DNA of 64,000 nt from Fasciola hepatica. Taxonomy: Eukaryota > Platyhelminthes > Trematoda > Plagiorchiida > Fasciolidae. Under the pieces are notes generated by a model, which searched no databases, was not told where the DNA came from, and saw nothing but the letters and a program-made list of their open reading frames with translations. This document shows, piece by piece, positions 1 through 12,099 of this stretch; position 1 is the stretch's first letter, and every line of letters starts with the position of its first letter. The stretch lies in NCBI GenBank assembly GCA_948099385.1, contig CANUEZ040000031.1, positions 1,977,001 to 2,041,000 of the forward strand. The letters run 5' to 3'. Position numbers and translations under genes: made by a program.

Positions 1-1399
1 AACATCCAAGAGGCTGCAAATAATCTGTCGGTCCACATTAGGAAAACAAGATTAAGCACACATTCCAGCGAGTGAGAAACTGAGTTGGACGAAACGGTTT
101 GGTTAAAACTGTTCCTTTGGTTCACACTGATAGTGGTTGCAAAACAAATTCAGAGAGGTGGAATGATATCTTAGTGATATTTAGATTGGAAATCAAAGAC
201 CTGAAAACGAATCTCGTAGGAACAGCTGCATATATCGTGTCCCAGACAATTTTGCAGCCAATACTCAAGCTGAATGCCGCAGTTGGTCGCACTAAAGGAT
301 GACAATACAGTTGTCATTTTTGAAAATTTGGTAGGTTTGCTTGCTGTGCATCATTTCCCGATTTTCGCATGGAGGGATTATCTGAACATGTCTATTTCCC
401 AGTGGTTTTCGGTTTTTCCGATGTTGAATTACCGGCCCATTTTGTCCAAAGTCGCATTGAAAGTGCTCTGCGGGTTAGGTTCAGACAGTCCGTGCACCTT
501 AGGGTAATTTGTCTAGTCGCCGCAATTTTTCGTGGTACAATTTCTTTAAACAATACATCCTTCTATTCAGCCCCTCTTCGCTTTGGCGGACTTTTCTAGG
601 CTTTCCATAACTGCATTGACTTATATTGTGTTCTTACATTCCACGGGGCGTACATCTTCATCTAATAGTCCGGAAAAATCTGATTCCACAACCAGTTGCA
701 CCACGAAACTTTACTCGTCATCGTTTCATTCATTTGGATATCAGTTATTCAGACTGCTGAGCACTAACGAGTATTCGAAAGGGAAAATGTCCGGCTTATT
801 TTATATTGGTCATGAAAAAGATATTATCTCCGTAGACCAGGAAGCCCATTCGGCTAGCTCTGATCAAGGTATCATCACGGCTTATTTCTTTCAGGTAACG
901 CCACGGTACGCGTACTAGTTATCTTAACCACAAAGTCTTCCATGGAAAAAGCGACCCATAAAATGTTAGAGGGTTGAGAACACTCATTTTAGCAGTTTGG
1001 AAACACTGAAGCGCTAATCCACTGCGAACATCCGACAAAGTACTTAAACCTCGAAAACGGTATTATTGATCTACTTCTATACATTATAAGTTACCCACGA
1101 GATTCACAACCAACTTGTCAAGATGTCGTTGCAATGTTTGAAAATGTTATTGCGACACAAGTAACGTGCTTATATGATTGGAAATCGAATGTCAGCTGAA
1201 GAATAACCTAAACAAAATAATGGTGAAATCAAAAAAGTGAACAGGTTGTACACAGCAACTACGCTTCTGAGCGTTAGTCATCATTCTATTTGGAATGCAA
1301 AGGAAAAATTCTGTGGTAGGATTACCACACAAGGCGGGTTTCCGAAGGCAGTTACCGAGAGTAATCAAATGTTTCCTACACCAACGACCATTGATATAA
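1..1399. other. Unrecognised sequence, no supported gene
   Basis: Several overlapping open frames of 60-110 codons exist on both strands, but none carries a domain signature I recognise, none overlaps a known TE motif, and none is repeated elsewhere in the window. Exons of an intron-rich gene cannot be excluded from sequence alone. Confidence 0.4.
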
Positions 1400-1999
1400 C
1401 AGTGCCAGAATCCAATTTCGGGCTCAGAGCAAACCCGGATGATTTTTAACAGCCGATGCCAAGTGCCAAACAAGCTGAAGGGAGTGAACCTGATGAATCT
1501 CGAACAACCCTCAACAACAAGTGTGCTTCACATTTATGGGAACCGGTTGCGCTATGTTCCAAGTTATCCACTGAAAATACTCCATTTTTGTCCGCTGGAA
1601 GTCAACTTTTACCCCCAGTACACCTTGAAGGGCAGTTGGTACATTTTGCCTAATTGCATCTACTTCTGTTCCATAAATGCATCCAAAACATTTTTACGCA
1701 GATCAAATTGTGCATACATTTCGAAAAAGAATAGCAGGTCTGTGCACCGAAACAAACTTAACGCAGTAGATGTAATATACCATTTAGTCGATTCCCGCAT
1801 ATTCTTCTTCGATCACACTGGAAAGCCCATCCGTATACGTCTCATTGAAAACATAGTTCTTCCCAGTTATTCTGATAGAACTCTACTATTTCCAATGTTT
1901 CAAAACGAAGGTATAGCTGTTGTAAATGCTAATATATTCAGATGTTCCATGAACACGCTTCTTTCACTTATACAACAGTTTTGGTATCAGGTTGAATAG
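1400..1999 (+). other. Open frame of 186 codons from its first ATG, unidentified
   Basis: This is the longest plus-strand open frame in the window. It is open from 1400, has its first ATG at 1439 and ends at 1999. It is the only long frame in the left part of the window that is not inside a repeat unit. The predicted chain has mixed composition, about eight cysteines, no signal peptide at its start and no motif I recognise. A second frame runs open over 1237-1449 and 1456-1653 and hands over near the same place, which could mean a frameshifted old coding sequence, perhaps a decayed TE, or chance. The end of the frame reads CAG-GTTGAA, a weak splice donor. I give it no function. Confidence 0.2.
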
Positions 2000-3599
2000 T
2001 TTTGTGTTCACGAGACCTGGTGATTGGTGGCTGGGTTTTTGGGCAGTACTCCCTCTAGTCGGTTAGCGTACGGTGAATCAATATCCCCAATAATCACATG
2101 AAACACCATTTCAGTCGTTGACAGTTGGCCGTAACAGCTGCGATGTATCAGCCGCTGAAGGAAAATAAAGCCACATCTACTTACCAGACGGTAACTCAAA
2201 CATGATTAGGAACATAAATTCCACAAATCCAAATAATCAATGGGCCTTCATGTACTTTATGAATTTTCATGGTTTCTTCGGCATGTTGATCACCATATTG
2301 ATCAACAGAAGATTCTGAACTCATAATCTACCAGGAATTCCATTTTTCATACCGGTTGACAGTGTGGAAGTAGTCCATTTAATTTCCCTTTTTGAAAAGA
2401 TGTCTGTACTACCACAAGGTTATTATTTGGAACGAACCTTGGAGTGCATACTACATGTATCAGTTTATATGTGAATACTCAGGACAGAAAAATATTTGAT
2501 TTAGAACATTTACAGGCCCAACATGGAGCGTACAACTGAACATAGTCCTAAAAACCCTGTTATCTAATCAGGTGACACCGTTGCATTGAGTTCCAGAAAT
2601 ATTTCAGTCGTGATGGCCAGGATTTACTTTGTTCTAGGTTTGTACTTACATAAGGCTCATCAAAAAGGCTCTCCTCGTTCATTCACCATCAAAGTCAATT
2701 GCATTTTTGGCTGTGATAATCCTTTCTTTTTCAGGTACTCTTTCGGATGGATTTTTTATTGCAAAAGCCTTTTTTCTGACATTTTCAAGATCACTCAAGC
2801 GCACTAGGCTCTAACTAAAAAATGTACCAATTAGTTTATGGACTTACTTGGTGTTATAAACCTTTTATGTAACTCCGTGCGAGCTCTGTCTTGTTGGCCA
2901 CTCAATAAGACAATGATGCCACATGATGTAGGTCACATATGAAATTCCCCCATCGTTATCTGTTACGGAAATTAAAAGCACCGAAGAATACTTTTTATGT
3001 TAGGAGTTTTCACGGTAATTATCATGCACTGCAAATATAATTGTCTTCGCCCTTCGAAACGCTGGTTCTTTCCACTACGACACATTTCTGTTTAGGATTT
3101 TTCCGTGTATCTTCCTATACTGGATGCATACAGAAAAACAGTAAAACAGTAGACAAGGTCAATCACAGACAGCCCAAATCTATGATCTCGTGCGGTTTTA
3201 CTTCCGTTTGCATTACTGAGTTATCTAGGAAATGCAGTTTTATTGAATCTCACTACGGCTATCGAATCAGTAATATAGGCAATCCGCGGAAAGTATCCAA
3301 TTTACTTTGATGCCAATGTTCACACTGATGCAAATTAGAATTTCATCCTTTTGTGTGCTTAAAAGTTGTCTTTAGGAAACATTTTTCACTTCATATATAT
3401 ACCGTGAGATACAATATTGGAAAATATTTTTCTTGACATTTCCTGTGGGCAAAAGAAGAATAATATTGACCAAAAACCCTTTTTACGGGTAACTCCTAAA
3501 TGGAAACGATTTATAAGTATACCTTAAGCCGTGGATTTTGATCCCAATCATCAATCCATCATTCTTACCGAGCCTTAGTGATTGGTAGTTTCCCTTACT
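2000..3599. other. Unrecognised sequence
   Basis: Only short open frames (63-89 codons) lie here, on both strands, without recognisable domains. No repeat partner was seen elsewhere in the window. Confidence 0.4.
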
Positions 3600-3838
3600 C
3601 GGGAGCAGGGTGGCACAGTGGTACCTCACACGTCTTCGAGATGGAAGGGCCCGGGACCAAACCCTGGGTATGGCGGAGGATATGCACCATTGATGAGCTC
3701 CAACCAGATCGAAACTCGAGTCTGGTACCTTCGAGTGCAGGTTGGTAGGATGACTTGAGGTTTGCGTGTGAAACGTGGAGTCCAAAAGGACAGCCAACCA
3801 AACAAAAATCCAACAAACCCACACTACTTGCAAGTAGT
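3600..3838 (+). mobile_element. tRNA-derived SINE-like element
   Basis: The left end reads as a tRNA-related RNA polymerase III promoter. TGGCACAGTGG at 3611-3621 fits the A-box consensus exactly. GGGACCAAACC at 3653-3663 fits the B-box at about 7 of 11 positions. The start-to-start spacing is 42 nt, as in a tRNA. The segment is clearly richer in GC than its AT-rich surroundings. A non-tRNA body follows up to about 3838, where ACTTGCAAGT forms a small palindrome. No clean poly-A or simple-repeat tail and no obvious target-site duplication were found, so both ends are approximate. A true tRNA gene is unlikely because the acceptor ends do not pair convincingly. It is the only copy seen in the window, so family membership is inferred from the promoter alone. 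Confidence 0.55.
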
Positions 3839-6831
3839 TGCGTGATGTTTATTCGATCAACCGATGATGGTATTCACCTTAAACTGATCAAGAAACACGG
3901 AAGATATCCTGGGGAGTTCCAGTGTGCATCACAGTCGAATAATCCTATGTACTCTTATATCTGTTATCACTGTTTCTACCCCGTCTAGGAAGCAGGTATT
4001 GGCAGCTTTTGATTCCTTATCCGGTGGGAATAAGACATTAGATACAAATAATCAGTGGCATCTCAGATGAAGCAGGAGAAATCGTAAGCAAACTGGTTCA
4101 CATCTCAACTTTTCAATTAGGTGTACAATCCAAGGACTACATTTCTGAACCAAGTTGATGCGACCTAGGTCAGACAAAAGGAAGAAATGTTGCTTTTCTT
4201 TTTTAAAGCATAAATGTAACGGAAACTGATATCCAACGATTTGGAAAAAATTTTCAATTTGAACATTGAGTAAATAATTGGCAATACTGATGTGAATGTA
4301 TCTACACACTGCTTGCATCTAAATGAGAGGAGATTATCAGATTCGTGATATTTTTATGCTTGAGGTGGAACAGCTCTTTAAGAAGGGCTTGTGGGATACA
4401 TTATGGGACACGGGACTGTTGAACCTAGGACAAGATAGTGCGTCGGAACAGCTGAACAACGAACAGCATGGACAATGAAGACTGAAGAAAAATTCTAAAT
4501 GGCCAGTAAGAAACTAAAAAGCACAGCAGGGCCTTGGTGGCTGAAGATGTTAAAGTGATTAGATCAAATCGAGCTTGAAGTCTTCGAAAGTTTCCCGATT
4601 TGCAATAATGTGTGTGCGGTTTCTTGAGCTCTATATCACTGGGGGATAATAACCCCGCAGCTCGACTATGTATCCCAGACGAAGATCTTTATTCAACCCA
4701 AAATAGATCATGGTAGTCTGTAGAGCTTAGTTCAAAGAACTCAGCAATCCTTGTATGGAAGTCGATCCCGCTTATCCGACACAAAGCCGTCATTATTTCT
4801 TGCTGAGAATGAATGAAGTCAGCACGGACAGTGCACATAGACTCATCTGTCAACCTCAAAGATTTGAGACAAAACACCTCACAGGAATCTGAACTCTCCA
4901 AAAATGCTCATCAAATTATAACTTCGTGCGTTAGTTGAATTTTGTATAGTTGAATAAAATGGTAGTTTTACTTCACACCTTTATCCAAAAACCAAACTGG
5001 TAAAACGGTTTTCGTTGAGGTGTCACAGCATGATCAGTAGTCAGCGTGTAACACTGAAAGACATGATGCCAGAGGGGGAGAATCCATGCGGCTATTCTGT
5101 TCCACGCAATGGGACTTCTCACTCTGAACTCTTTCGATGTACCCAAAATCACCTGTCAACGATATGAGCACGATTTTGAGGTCAACAGCTTATCACACGT
5201 TGAAGAGATGGCATCGAATGGTAGCCTTAACATTTATAACGCACTTCTAATTGCAGTGTCTAAAGTACTGTAATTGTTTCGGATATTCTAGATGTTTAGT
5301 GAATGATTCACAACACAAACTTACGGGGTAAGCCATATAATCAGGAATTCAACTAGCTATTTATTTCAAAGAACGGATAACAATGAATTGATTTTGGCGG
5401 TTTTGTCCTGCTTTTAAAATGTGGCTATATTAGGTTTTGTAAATAACTTTGTTGAAGGCAGTATCAATGATTTTCTGGTTATCGGGGATTTTTGAGATAA
5501 AACTGAGAGAAGGAGATTAGGAAAAGTCAAAAGCCGATATTGTTTTGGTAGAGGTGGAAAATGAAGTAGTCTGCCAACACAAGAGGCGATATTTGTGTTG
5601 CAGGTTGAAGATCACACGTCAACCGACAACAGCAAGAAAGCGAGCCTTACCTAGACTAAAACTGTATTGTTCGGATGTGTGCTTTTGTTGGCAGTGCCTT
5701 AGTTTAAATTATTCGGATCGGGTGAAAAATTGGCTCGTTCAGAACAGATGAGTTAGTTAAACTGAATGAATTCTGGTTATTTGCAACCTTGTTCAACTAA
5801 GAAAGGAGCAAATAAAACTGGCACAACAGAAATACCGTTGAGGGTATAAAAGGTGGTATTATTAGAAATGCGTTAAAAGGTAAACCGTTGACTTAGAGCA
5901 AAATTTGTTGCTCACAGAGGAAATCGGTATTCGAAATCAGCAGTAGTCTATACTAAAAGTACCCGATACTGAACCCTCTGAAGATCTTAGAGACATATAG
6001 AGACACTATCGTATTGTCTGTTGTATATATGTACTTGTAAAATCCATAATAGCAGTATTAAGTAAAGATTTAACAGTCTTATTTTGCTAAAGATAATTGT
6101 TGAAGAAAATCTGTGGAGCAAAACGGTAACACCTTTAACTTACGTTAAATGAATTATTATTTGTAACTGAAATTGACGTCTCAGAGAACTCTCATATCTG
6201 CCTAACAAAAGCTGCAGAAGATAGACGGTTAGAATCGCCGTCATCGTCAAGTTTAATCCATCATGCCGCTGGCATAGTTTGAGGTACGGTCAAACATATA
6301 TTGTTAGCACTAACCCCATTCACCTAAAGGGTTGAAAGATAAGTAAGGAGGAACTATTAGGAACCTTCTGGTTGCAAATACAAAGTCATCCAAAAATAGA
6401 ACGAGAAACTAGGATGAAAACGGATAACTGAACAAAAGTTACAATGCATGGTAATAGCCCAAGTAACACCAACCAGCTGTGTGAAAGAATAGGGAGGTGC
6501 CTAAACGACCAATCGTCTGGGGAGCCACACGGTGCCCGTTATCAGTGAAGACCATGGAGTTCGTTTTTGATTGTATGATTAAGCAACTCTGTGTGAAAGG
6601 CGAATAAATGTGAAGATTCAATCAGGACCAGAAAAATGAAGGCTCTTTGAACTATTCCTTACAGTAGATTTCAGTATCTTTTCGGATTATTGCTTTGGAG
6701 AAATGTGAATTTTTTCCTATTCAGGGTCTGTTTTTCAGTTCAAATGAATGAACGTAGTCAAATCGAGAGGGTGAACCCAATCCATTTTTTTGAGTTGTCA
6801 GCGCAATGTCTTTCAACTACTCATTCGATTG

Positions 6832-6832
<1 letters not shown>
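3839..6832. other. Unrecognised sequence, one possible degraded tRNA-like stretch
   Basis: There are no supported genes. About 4525-4690 contains text that loosely resembles a tRNA-derived SINE head followed by a body with a stem-like GGGGGATAATAACCCC, but the A and B boxes are too degraded to call. The longest open frames are 88 codons (minus strand, 4052-4318) and 70 codons (minus strand, 4689-4901), both without recognisable domains. Confidence 0.35.

Positions 6833-6886
<54 letters not shown>
6833..6886. repeat. (TA)27 microsatellite
   Basis: An uninterrupted TA dinucleotide run of 54 bp, directly visible. Such runs are typically length-polymorphic. Confidence 0.98.
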
Positions 6887-6889
<3 letters not shown>

Positions 6890-8730
6890 GCTAGGATTTA
6901 ATTCGAATCATCTTGAATGTGAAGCGATACTGTTCACTGAATAATCCAAAAGGTAATGATAACTGCGATTTCTGTTAGTCCCTCGTGTTTAGGTCACTGC
7001 CAACCCAACGAACAAAGAGGTAGTTTGTGAAAGCTCTCATACCGAATGAGCAGAATAGTACCGTGTCGCATAATTAAGGAGCAGCAACCACCGCAGAACC
7101 ACTCTCGTGCTTTCGTGGAAAGGTTGTCCCTACGTTTATATACTACTTGCTATCCATAAATATATATGTACATGTACATTTACCTATACATGTATATAAA
7201 AACTTTGTGGTAAGTAAAACTGGCAAACAACTGGCTCATAATTCTGATGTTGTCAGTTCTCGATGAAATAAGCTCAGCAAACAAGAAATTTCGATATATG
7301 TATTCACGAATGGGCAAAAGAGTCCAGTAATGTTTTTTTTATATTATTTCCATGGAGGTTTATTGCCGCCTGTGTGTTAAGAACAAACCTCACTGTACTT
7401 TATGGGCCATTTGGGATTGATGATATAGTTTACTAAAAATTCTTGTTTTTATCACTGACGGTATCCATTTTGCGGGTATCGTTTATGTTTTGTTCCCAAT
7501 GTCGTACACGTTGTAGATGAAAAACAGTAGTCCATGGGAACGATTTACAAAAGCGAACATCTAATGCGGAAAAGAGCACATCGGTTGTAATTTGAAATAA
7601 TTGCCAAAAAGAAAAAATACAGAGACAAGTTTTCGATGAAAACGGGAGAAAAAATTGCAATCAATTCATAATTCGGGAGATCAGAATGCGGAAATGTGTG
7701 AAAAAATGTAGCTGGGTAAAAGCTGAGGACGAAAACGTTTTTACGTGTGTGCGTCCAAAACCATAAGCAAAACGTATATGTGTTTCATCTTTCTTTGCGT
7801 CCAGAGTATGTGCCTTCAGAATAATCTACTACTATCCATTACGAAATAAATAATGCTAGTAAATAAACAGACACGAGTATCAACTGGAAAATAACACACC
7901 ACAAGAATCTTTCAGATACTTCTTCTTCTTGCTTGATTCAAATGTTTGTATTGATACTTCTGACATGGTCCCAAAGGTGCAATTTCCCCATCTCTGGAAA
8001 ATCAGTCATAAAAAATTGGAGATATTGCGTTGTTTAAATCCGAGGATACGACCCTGACATTTTCATCATGGTAATAATATTTGCTCACCTAAAGGAACGG
8101 ATACTACAAGACCAGCTAGCCGAAAAGCTACGAAAAAATACAAAGCCGTGAATTCTGTGAATATCATTCACTTTTCCTGAACCTTCCGCTTTGAGGACGA
8201 TGATGTTCGCAGTCGCGCTACATTCCTGTCCACACACTCAACACACTCCCACACTGTCTAACTTTAGGGTATAGCTTATCTGTAAATAAATTCAATGGAT
8301 CTATCGTCAGCTATTTTAGGCATTTTTTGTAGTCCTCAATCTATTACTCACGGATGGCATGTGCCTTATTGAAAGTAAAATACGATTGCGCGTGATTATA
8401 TTACTGGTGGTAACCACAGTAGTCGGAATCAAAATGCTAACATCGAAAATGAAACCAAATCTCATCCACATAATGCTACACAACACTGATGGCGATAGCA
8501 GGAGATCCTCATAGGAGCGTCAACTTTCCAAGAACCACTCAAATGTCGATTGTTGTTGGATGGACGAGATTCGGCAGTGATAAATACAAAATGTGATTTT
8601 TCAGAAGCTTGGTTAGATTAGAGTGAGCATTGTTAGTGAGATCAGTTATGATGTTTGTAATATTCAGCTTCACTGAAGTGTAGTAACGTACATATGAGTT
8701 TACTTAATTTGGATTGAGTAAGTATAGATT
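6887..8730. other. Unrecognised AT-rich sequence
   Basis: No domain, TE motif or RNA gene was recognised. A second AT-rich low-complexity patch with alternating TATA and TACATGTACAT lies around 7155-7200. The minus-strand open frame 7433-7660 (75 codons) shows nothing familiar. Confidence 0.4.
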
Positions 8731-8855
8731 CCGTTCCCGGCCGGAGCTGGTCACACGATCATCATGGTGGACACGGAATCCCTGGTCCCGAGTTCATGTG
8801 CTATTTCCGCCGCCGGTCCCTGGCCGCAATTTCCTTCCGGAAGTGATATGCTCTT
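8731..8855. other. GC-rich island of unknown origin
   Basis: About 120 bp at roughly 60% GC, carrying CCGGCCGG- and CCGCCGCCGG-type words, stand out from surroundings near 38-40% GC. Short frames are open across it in more than one phase. I could not match it to a TE family or tRNA. It could be a fragment of a GC-rich mobile element or of an exon. Confidence 0.35.
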
Positions 8856-9569
8856 ACTTCATTATCAAACTCGGTAAACAAAAATTATGAGAGAAAATCC
8901 ATTAGAATTCTCTACATGCTGGGCAACGTCAGTTGGTACGAAGACTCCTTATCTCTTAGATACATAAATTACTAGCCCGTGTATGTTTTGGAGAACCTAA
9001 ATATGTGGTAAATAAAATAAGTGCTCACAACAGAGTCAGATTCGTCATTGATCTCGTCTTTATATCCAAAGTATTGAGGATCTTATTTCAGGTAAACAAT
9101 AAGTTTTAAATTGAGATAACGACTGCGGTGCGATAAGAAACACGTTTATCGGAAACTGACCGTTCATCTCTGGACACGGAAGTGCTACACACACGTGTGT
9201 TCGTGTCTGTAGGATCAACTAATTACAGATTGATGTGTGTTCGTGGAAAACACGCGTGGATCACGCAACAAGGATGAGACAACATGCAAACTGATCAAAC
9301 CTCAAAATGGGACCAGAACACACTGTGTAGAATGCAATAATAGCAACACAAAAAACACTTGTCCAGATAAAAGTTTTATCGGACTTTTTCTTAACCGGTA
9401 CAGCGATAAGGTCATCAGCTGAACTGCTACACAACATTCTCAAGAGAAAGCCCGACTGTAAGTGACTCAATAAAATTTGGAGTTCTCTGATCGATTCAGA
9501 TCTGATAAGAAGACCATCGATATGGACTGGTACTCTGAATAGCTAGAATCGAATTCTAATGATTATCAC
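8856..9569. other. Unrecognised sequence next to the BEL/Pao remnant
   Basis: This is where the rest of the BEL/Pao pol (end of RT, RNase H) should lie, reading leftward from 9570. I could not follow it: the minus-strand frame 9261-9470 shows no convincing pol motif. The element is probably truncated or too decayed here. Confidence 0.3.
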
Positions 9570-10197
9570 GTTTCATTAGAAATTTCTCTGTTTGGAGCGG
9601 ATGTGGCATAATATGGCGAAGAAGTTGCTCCGAAGGGATGCGCGGTCTATTGGTATACATCCGGTCCACATTCCAAGTCTCTTTCTGTCCACCAGAATAC
9701 TCTGAGGCATAAAAGCTGATGTCAAGATAACTTTACTTGATGACACATTGCTTTTATTTCTGTCATTATGACGAACGTGTTCCTGAAACCAAGTTTTCAC
9801 TCCCGATGAACTATTCGTCAGGTCTGGGCCAGAAAATAATTAGAGGTTTGAAGAAGTCTTTTGATACTTACTTGCACAGTCGAAAATAAACCTCAGTCTC
9901 TCTGATTTCATTCGGTTTTTTACATGATGATGTCGCATATACCAAACTTGTCCTGGACCGTCGTCTGTATAATGTTGACACGGTTCAGAATATGAAACTG
10001 GTCATGTAACTACTCTTCACTTCAGCGTAACATTCTTTGAGGTCAGAATGTTTCATTATTCCAGTCTTCAACGAAAACAAACGTTTCCGTGCTACTGACT
10101 GGTTGTACAGAAGACACTGGCAAACATCTTTCCACGGCAACGTGACATAAAATTGCTTGTCGAAGAACCGCGACGTTGATTCTAGGGTTCTGAGCAC
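9570..10197 (-). pseudogene. BEL/Pao reverse transcriptase fragment
   Basis: In a functional element this domain copies the RNA genome into DNA. Frame by frame it shows the lead-in LPWKD, then N-Q-S-V-A-x-K-R-L and a K-E-x-Y-A stretch (10197-9985). Next comes FDCASKYQ followed by SGPDLTN, as in the BEL family, and then MTEIKAMCHQVKLS, which corresponds to the family motif around the first catalytic aspartate. After that come FWW and an F-G-A-x-S-S-P block. At least two stops and several phase changes interrupt it, and the catalytic-Asp position reads Glu in the motif seen. The YVDD region was not found. Family assignment is secure; function is lost. Confidence 0.8.
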
Positions 10198-10321
10198 TTG
10201 CTAATCTTCGTCCATTTAAACTGATAACAAACTAAAGGCTCGTTGAATTCCGAGGCTCACATTGTCTCCAATCGGTACATATTAGGATCAGCCTCATTTA
10301 CGCAGTCAATACGAGCCTTTC

Positions 10322-10770
10322 CTTTGATCATGACTGAAGAATGGTCCCACGACGGTTAAACCGAGAGGCGTATGTGTAGCGCAGGTATCTGCTTTCCCAC
10401 CGTATCGATGTCCAACACCCAAAGCACCGCTGGTTCATTCATACTTATCAGTATCGATACCCTCTGGCCTTCGATTATTAGCAGGTTTAACGTTGCGCAG
10501 ATGAGCCAAATCATTGGTCCGATCAAGAACAAAACGGTTCCACTGGGGGAGGTGTTGGACTGTTAAGGCTCTCTTGATTTTCATTCACTCCCCTTCTTTA
10601 ATGGAGCACAGTTGAAACCCAACCACCTCAGGGCTTACCTTAGCTGCGGCTGGTTGTCCGGCCAAACCCAATTCTTTCGACAACATTTTGTCTATAAGTG
10701 TGGAATCAAAACCTTTGCCTATGAAAGCATATTTTTACTGATATCAGTGACCCAAACACCCTAACGCATA
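10322..10770 (-). pseudogene. BEL/Pao protease-region fragment
   Basis: The minus strand reads GFDSTLIDKMLSKELGL, which corresponds to the BEL/Pao aspartic protease active-site loop and following helix, then the late motif TPLGLTVVGPF that precedes RT in this family. A stop and phase changes separate the two. The active-site D-S/T-G triplet is not preserved. It lies directly upstream of the RT fragment, as expected for gag-PR-RT order. Confidence 0.75.
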
Positions 10771-11179
10771 TAGGTTCCTGAGATTGTACATTTGTCAGCC
10801 GAAGTGACTTGACAACGGGAGTTGTCTTGGTTAGTTACTGGATTCCACCCCGCAATCACTGACTATCCCGGAAACAATAAGAGGTGATGACTCAGATCAC
10901 AGCGTCCTGAACTATAGGTCATTTGAGAGCTGCAGTTGAAGGCCTCGTATTTCAGCTTCAGACATAAATGACAACTGTTTACGCCCCCAAAATGATAGCC
11001 TCTCGGCTAATCTCAATGCTATGAACTTCCACAGTGATCCATGTTGTGAGCTCCCTCACACTGTGTGCAGCACCGGCGTGGCATCATCAGCTCAAGAGAT
11101 GGCGTTGGCTTTGTGTTGTGTTGTGTATGGAGCAGTGACGCTTTGTGCAGTGCGTTTCGGTCAGCTGAGGATCGCCCTT

Positions 11180-11430
11180 GTGATTTCGGCCAATTGACAG
11201 ATTACGACCGATGAACTATTTGCACAACCATCAAACTAACCGCAAATTCCGTTAGATCTGAGAATGTTAGTTGTCGGCTTAGTCGTTAAATATATGATTC
11301 CACCTCAGACCGCTTGACTGGAGGGTTACAAGCATTGTGCGTAAAATTTCCGACAGCTTTCTAGAATAATTTAGGTCGGAAATACGATATAAACCGCGAA
11401 GAACACGGATAAATCCTTGTCATAAAATCA
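11180..11430 (-). pseudogene. BEL/Pao gag tail, decayed
   Basis: This is homologous to the clearer gag fragments at 34917-35168 and 59572-59823, but with in-frame stops. It is recognised mainly through alignment to those copies, where an E-P-T-F-x-D-L motif typical of this gag region is intact. Confidence 0.55.
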
Positions 11431-12059
11431 ATGGAACTATGCAAATCTGAAGATATTGTTCAAGTTTGGTATTGTACGGTTTACTCTCTTCAATATATCT
11501 TCATTCAGGGGGTGAAGGATATGATGAAACTGTTGAATTTATGGGGGAAGCAAATCTTCCAAGAACATAAGTCGTAATCCCATGAGAACTTGTATTTCAT
11601 TCTAATGAGGTGACAGATAGTTAAGAAAAAACGTTTAATTATGAACAAGGCTTGTTACAGAAAATGAATTTGTTTTGAAAACAACGATATTCCCTGAATT
11701 GAAGCAATACGTTTTGTGATGCCGCCTTCACGAATTTCGTAAGGGAAATGAGTGTTCATCAGGTTCAAACGAGGTTCGGACTGCATCGTGGAGCTGATGC
11801 ACCATATGTTGTGGTTTTAGGACCGTTGTGTGTCAAAACAGAGCAGTGACTTAGAGAATCGTACTACACTGAACTTTTTGTTTTCGAGAGTAAATCCTAC
11901 AAAAACACATTTTCATTCAGCATACCCGAAATTATCCGTCACAGAGCGAGAAATTCCCATGACCTCTACAAGATCAGGACTGGTGGCAAACTCTGTCGTG
12001 GTTTCATGTATTTCTCATTTGAACGACTTCAAAACTGTTCATTTCAGATCGGTTTATCA
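11431..12059. other. Spacer between BEL/Pao and LINE remnants, shared with later units
   Basis: Aligns with about 35200-35820 and 59855-60477. It lacks the TA microsatellite those copies carry at 35354-35404 and 60008-60060. No coding signature was recognised. It may contain gag upstream sequence or the LINE 3' untranslated end. Confidence 0.45.
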
Positions 12060-12099
12060 AGTAACTAACCGCAGATTTCGGTTGCTGCATTCCGGCATC

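Larger units (their letters stand above)
9570..11430 (-). mobile_element. BEL/Pao LTR retrotransposon remnant, older unit copy
   Basis: Read on the minus strand, pieces of a BEL/Pao polyprotein occur in order: gag tail (about 11430-11180), pepsin-like protease (10770-10322), then reverse transcriptase (10197-9570). This copy reaches further into RT than the other two. It is broken by stops and frameshifts throughout. No LTRs, integrase or RNase H were recognised, so only an internal fragment of about 1.9 kb remains. From about 9980 rightward it aligns with 33746-35300 and 58401-59955 at roughly 85% by eye. Left of 9980 the copies are unrelated. It sits downstream, in the same orientation, of the minus-strand LINE remnant. 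Confidence 0.8.

Noticed and set aside
4525..4690. Possible second tRNA-derived SINE
   Set aside because: A and B boxes are too degraded to separate from chance. Mentioned only as text in the surrounding region.
6439..6621. Minus-strand frame with F-T-D-N-G, resembling an integrase S/T-D-N-G motif that could extend the BEL/Pao element
   Set aside because: Only four residues match, no other integrase motif lies around it, and it is 3 kb from the recognisable RT with nothing readable between.
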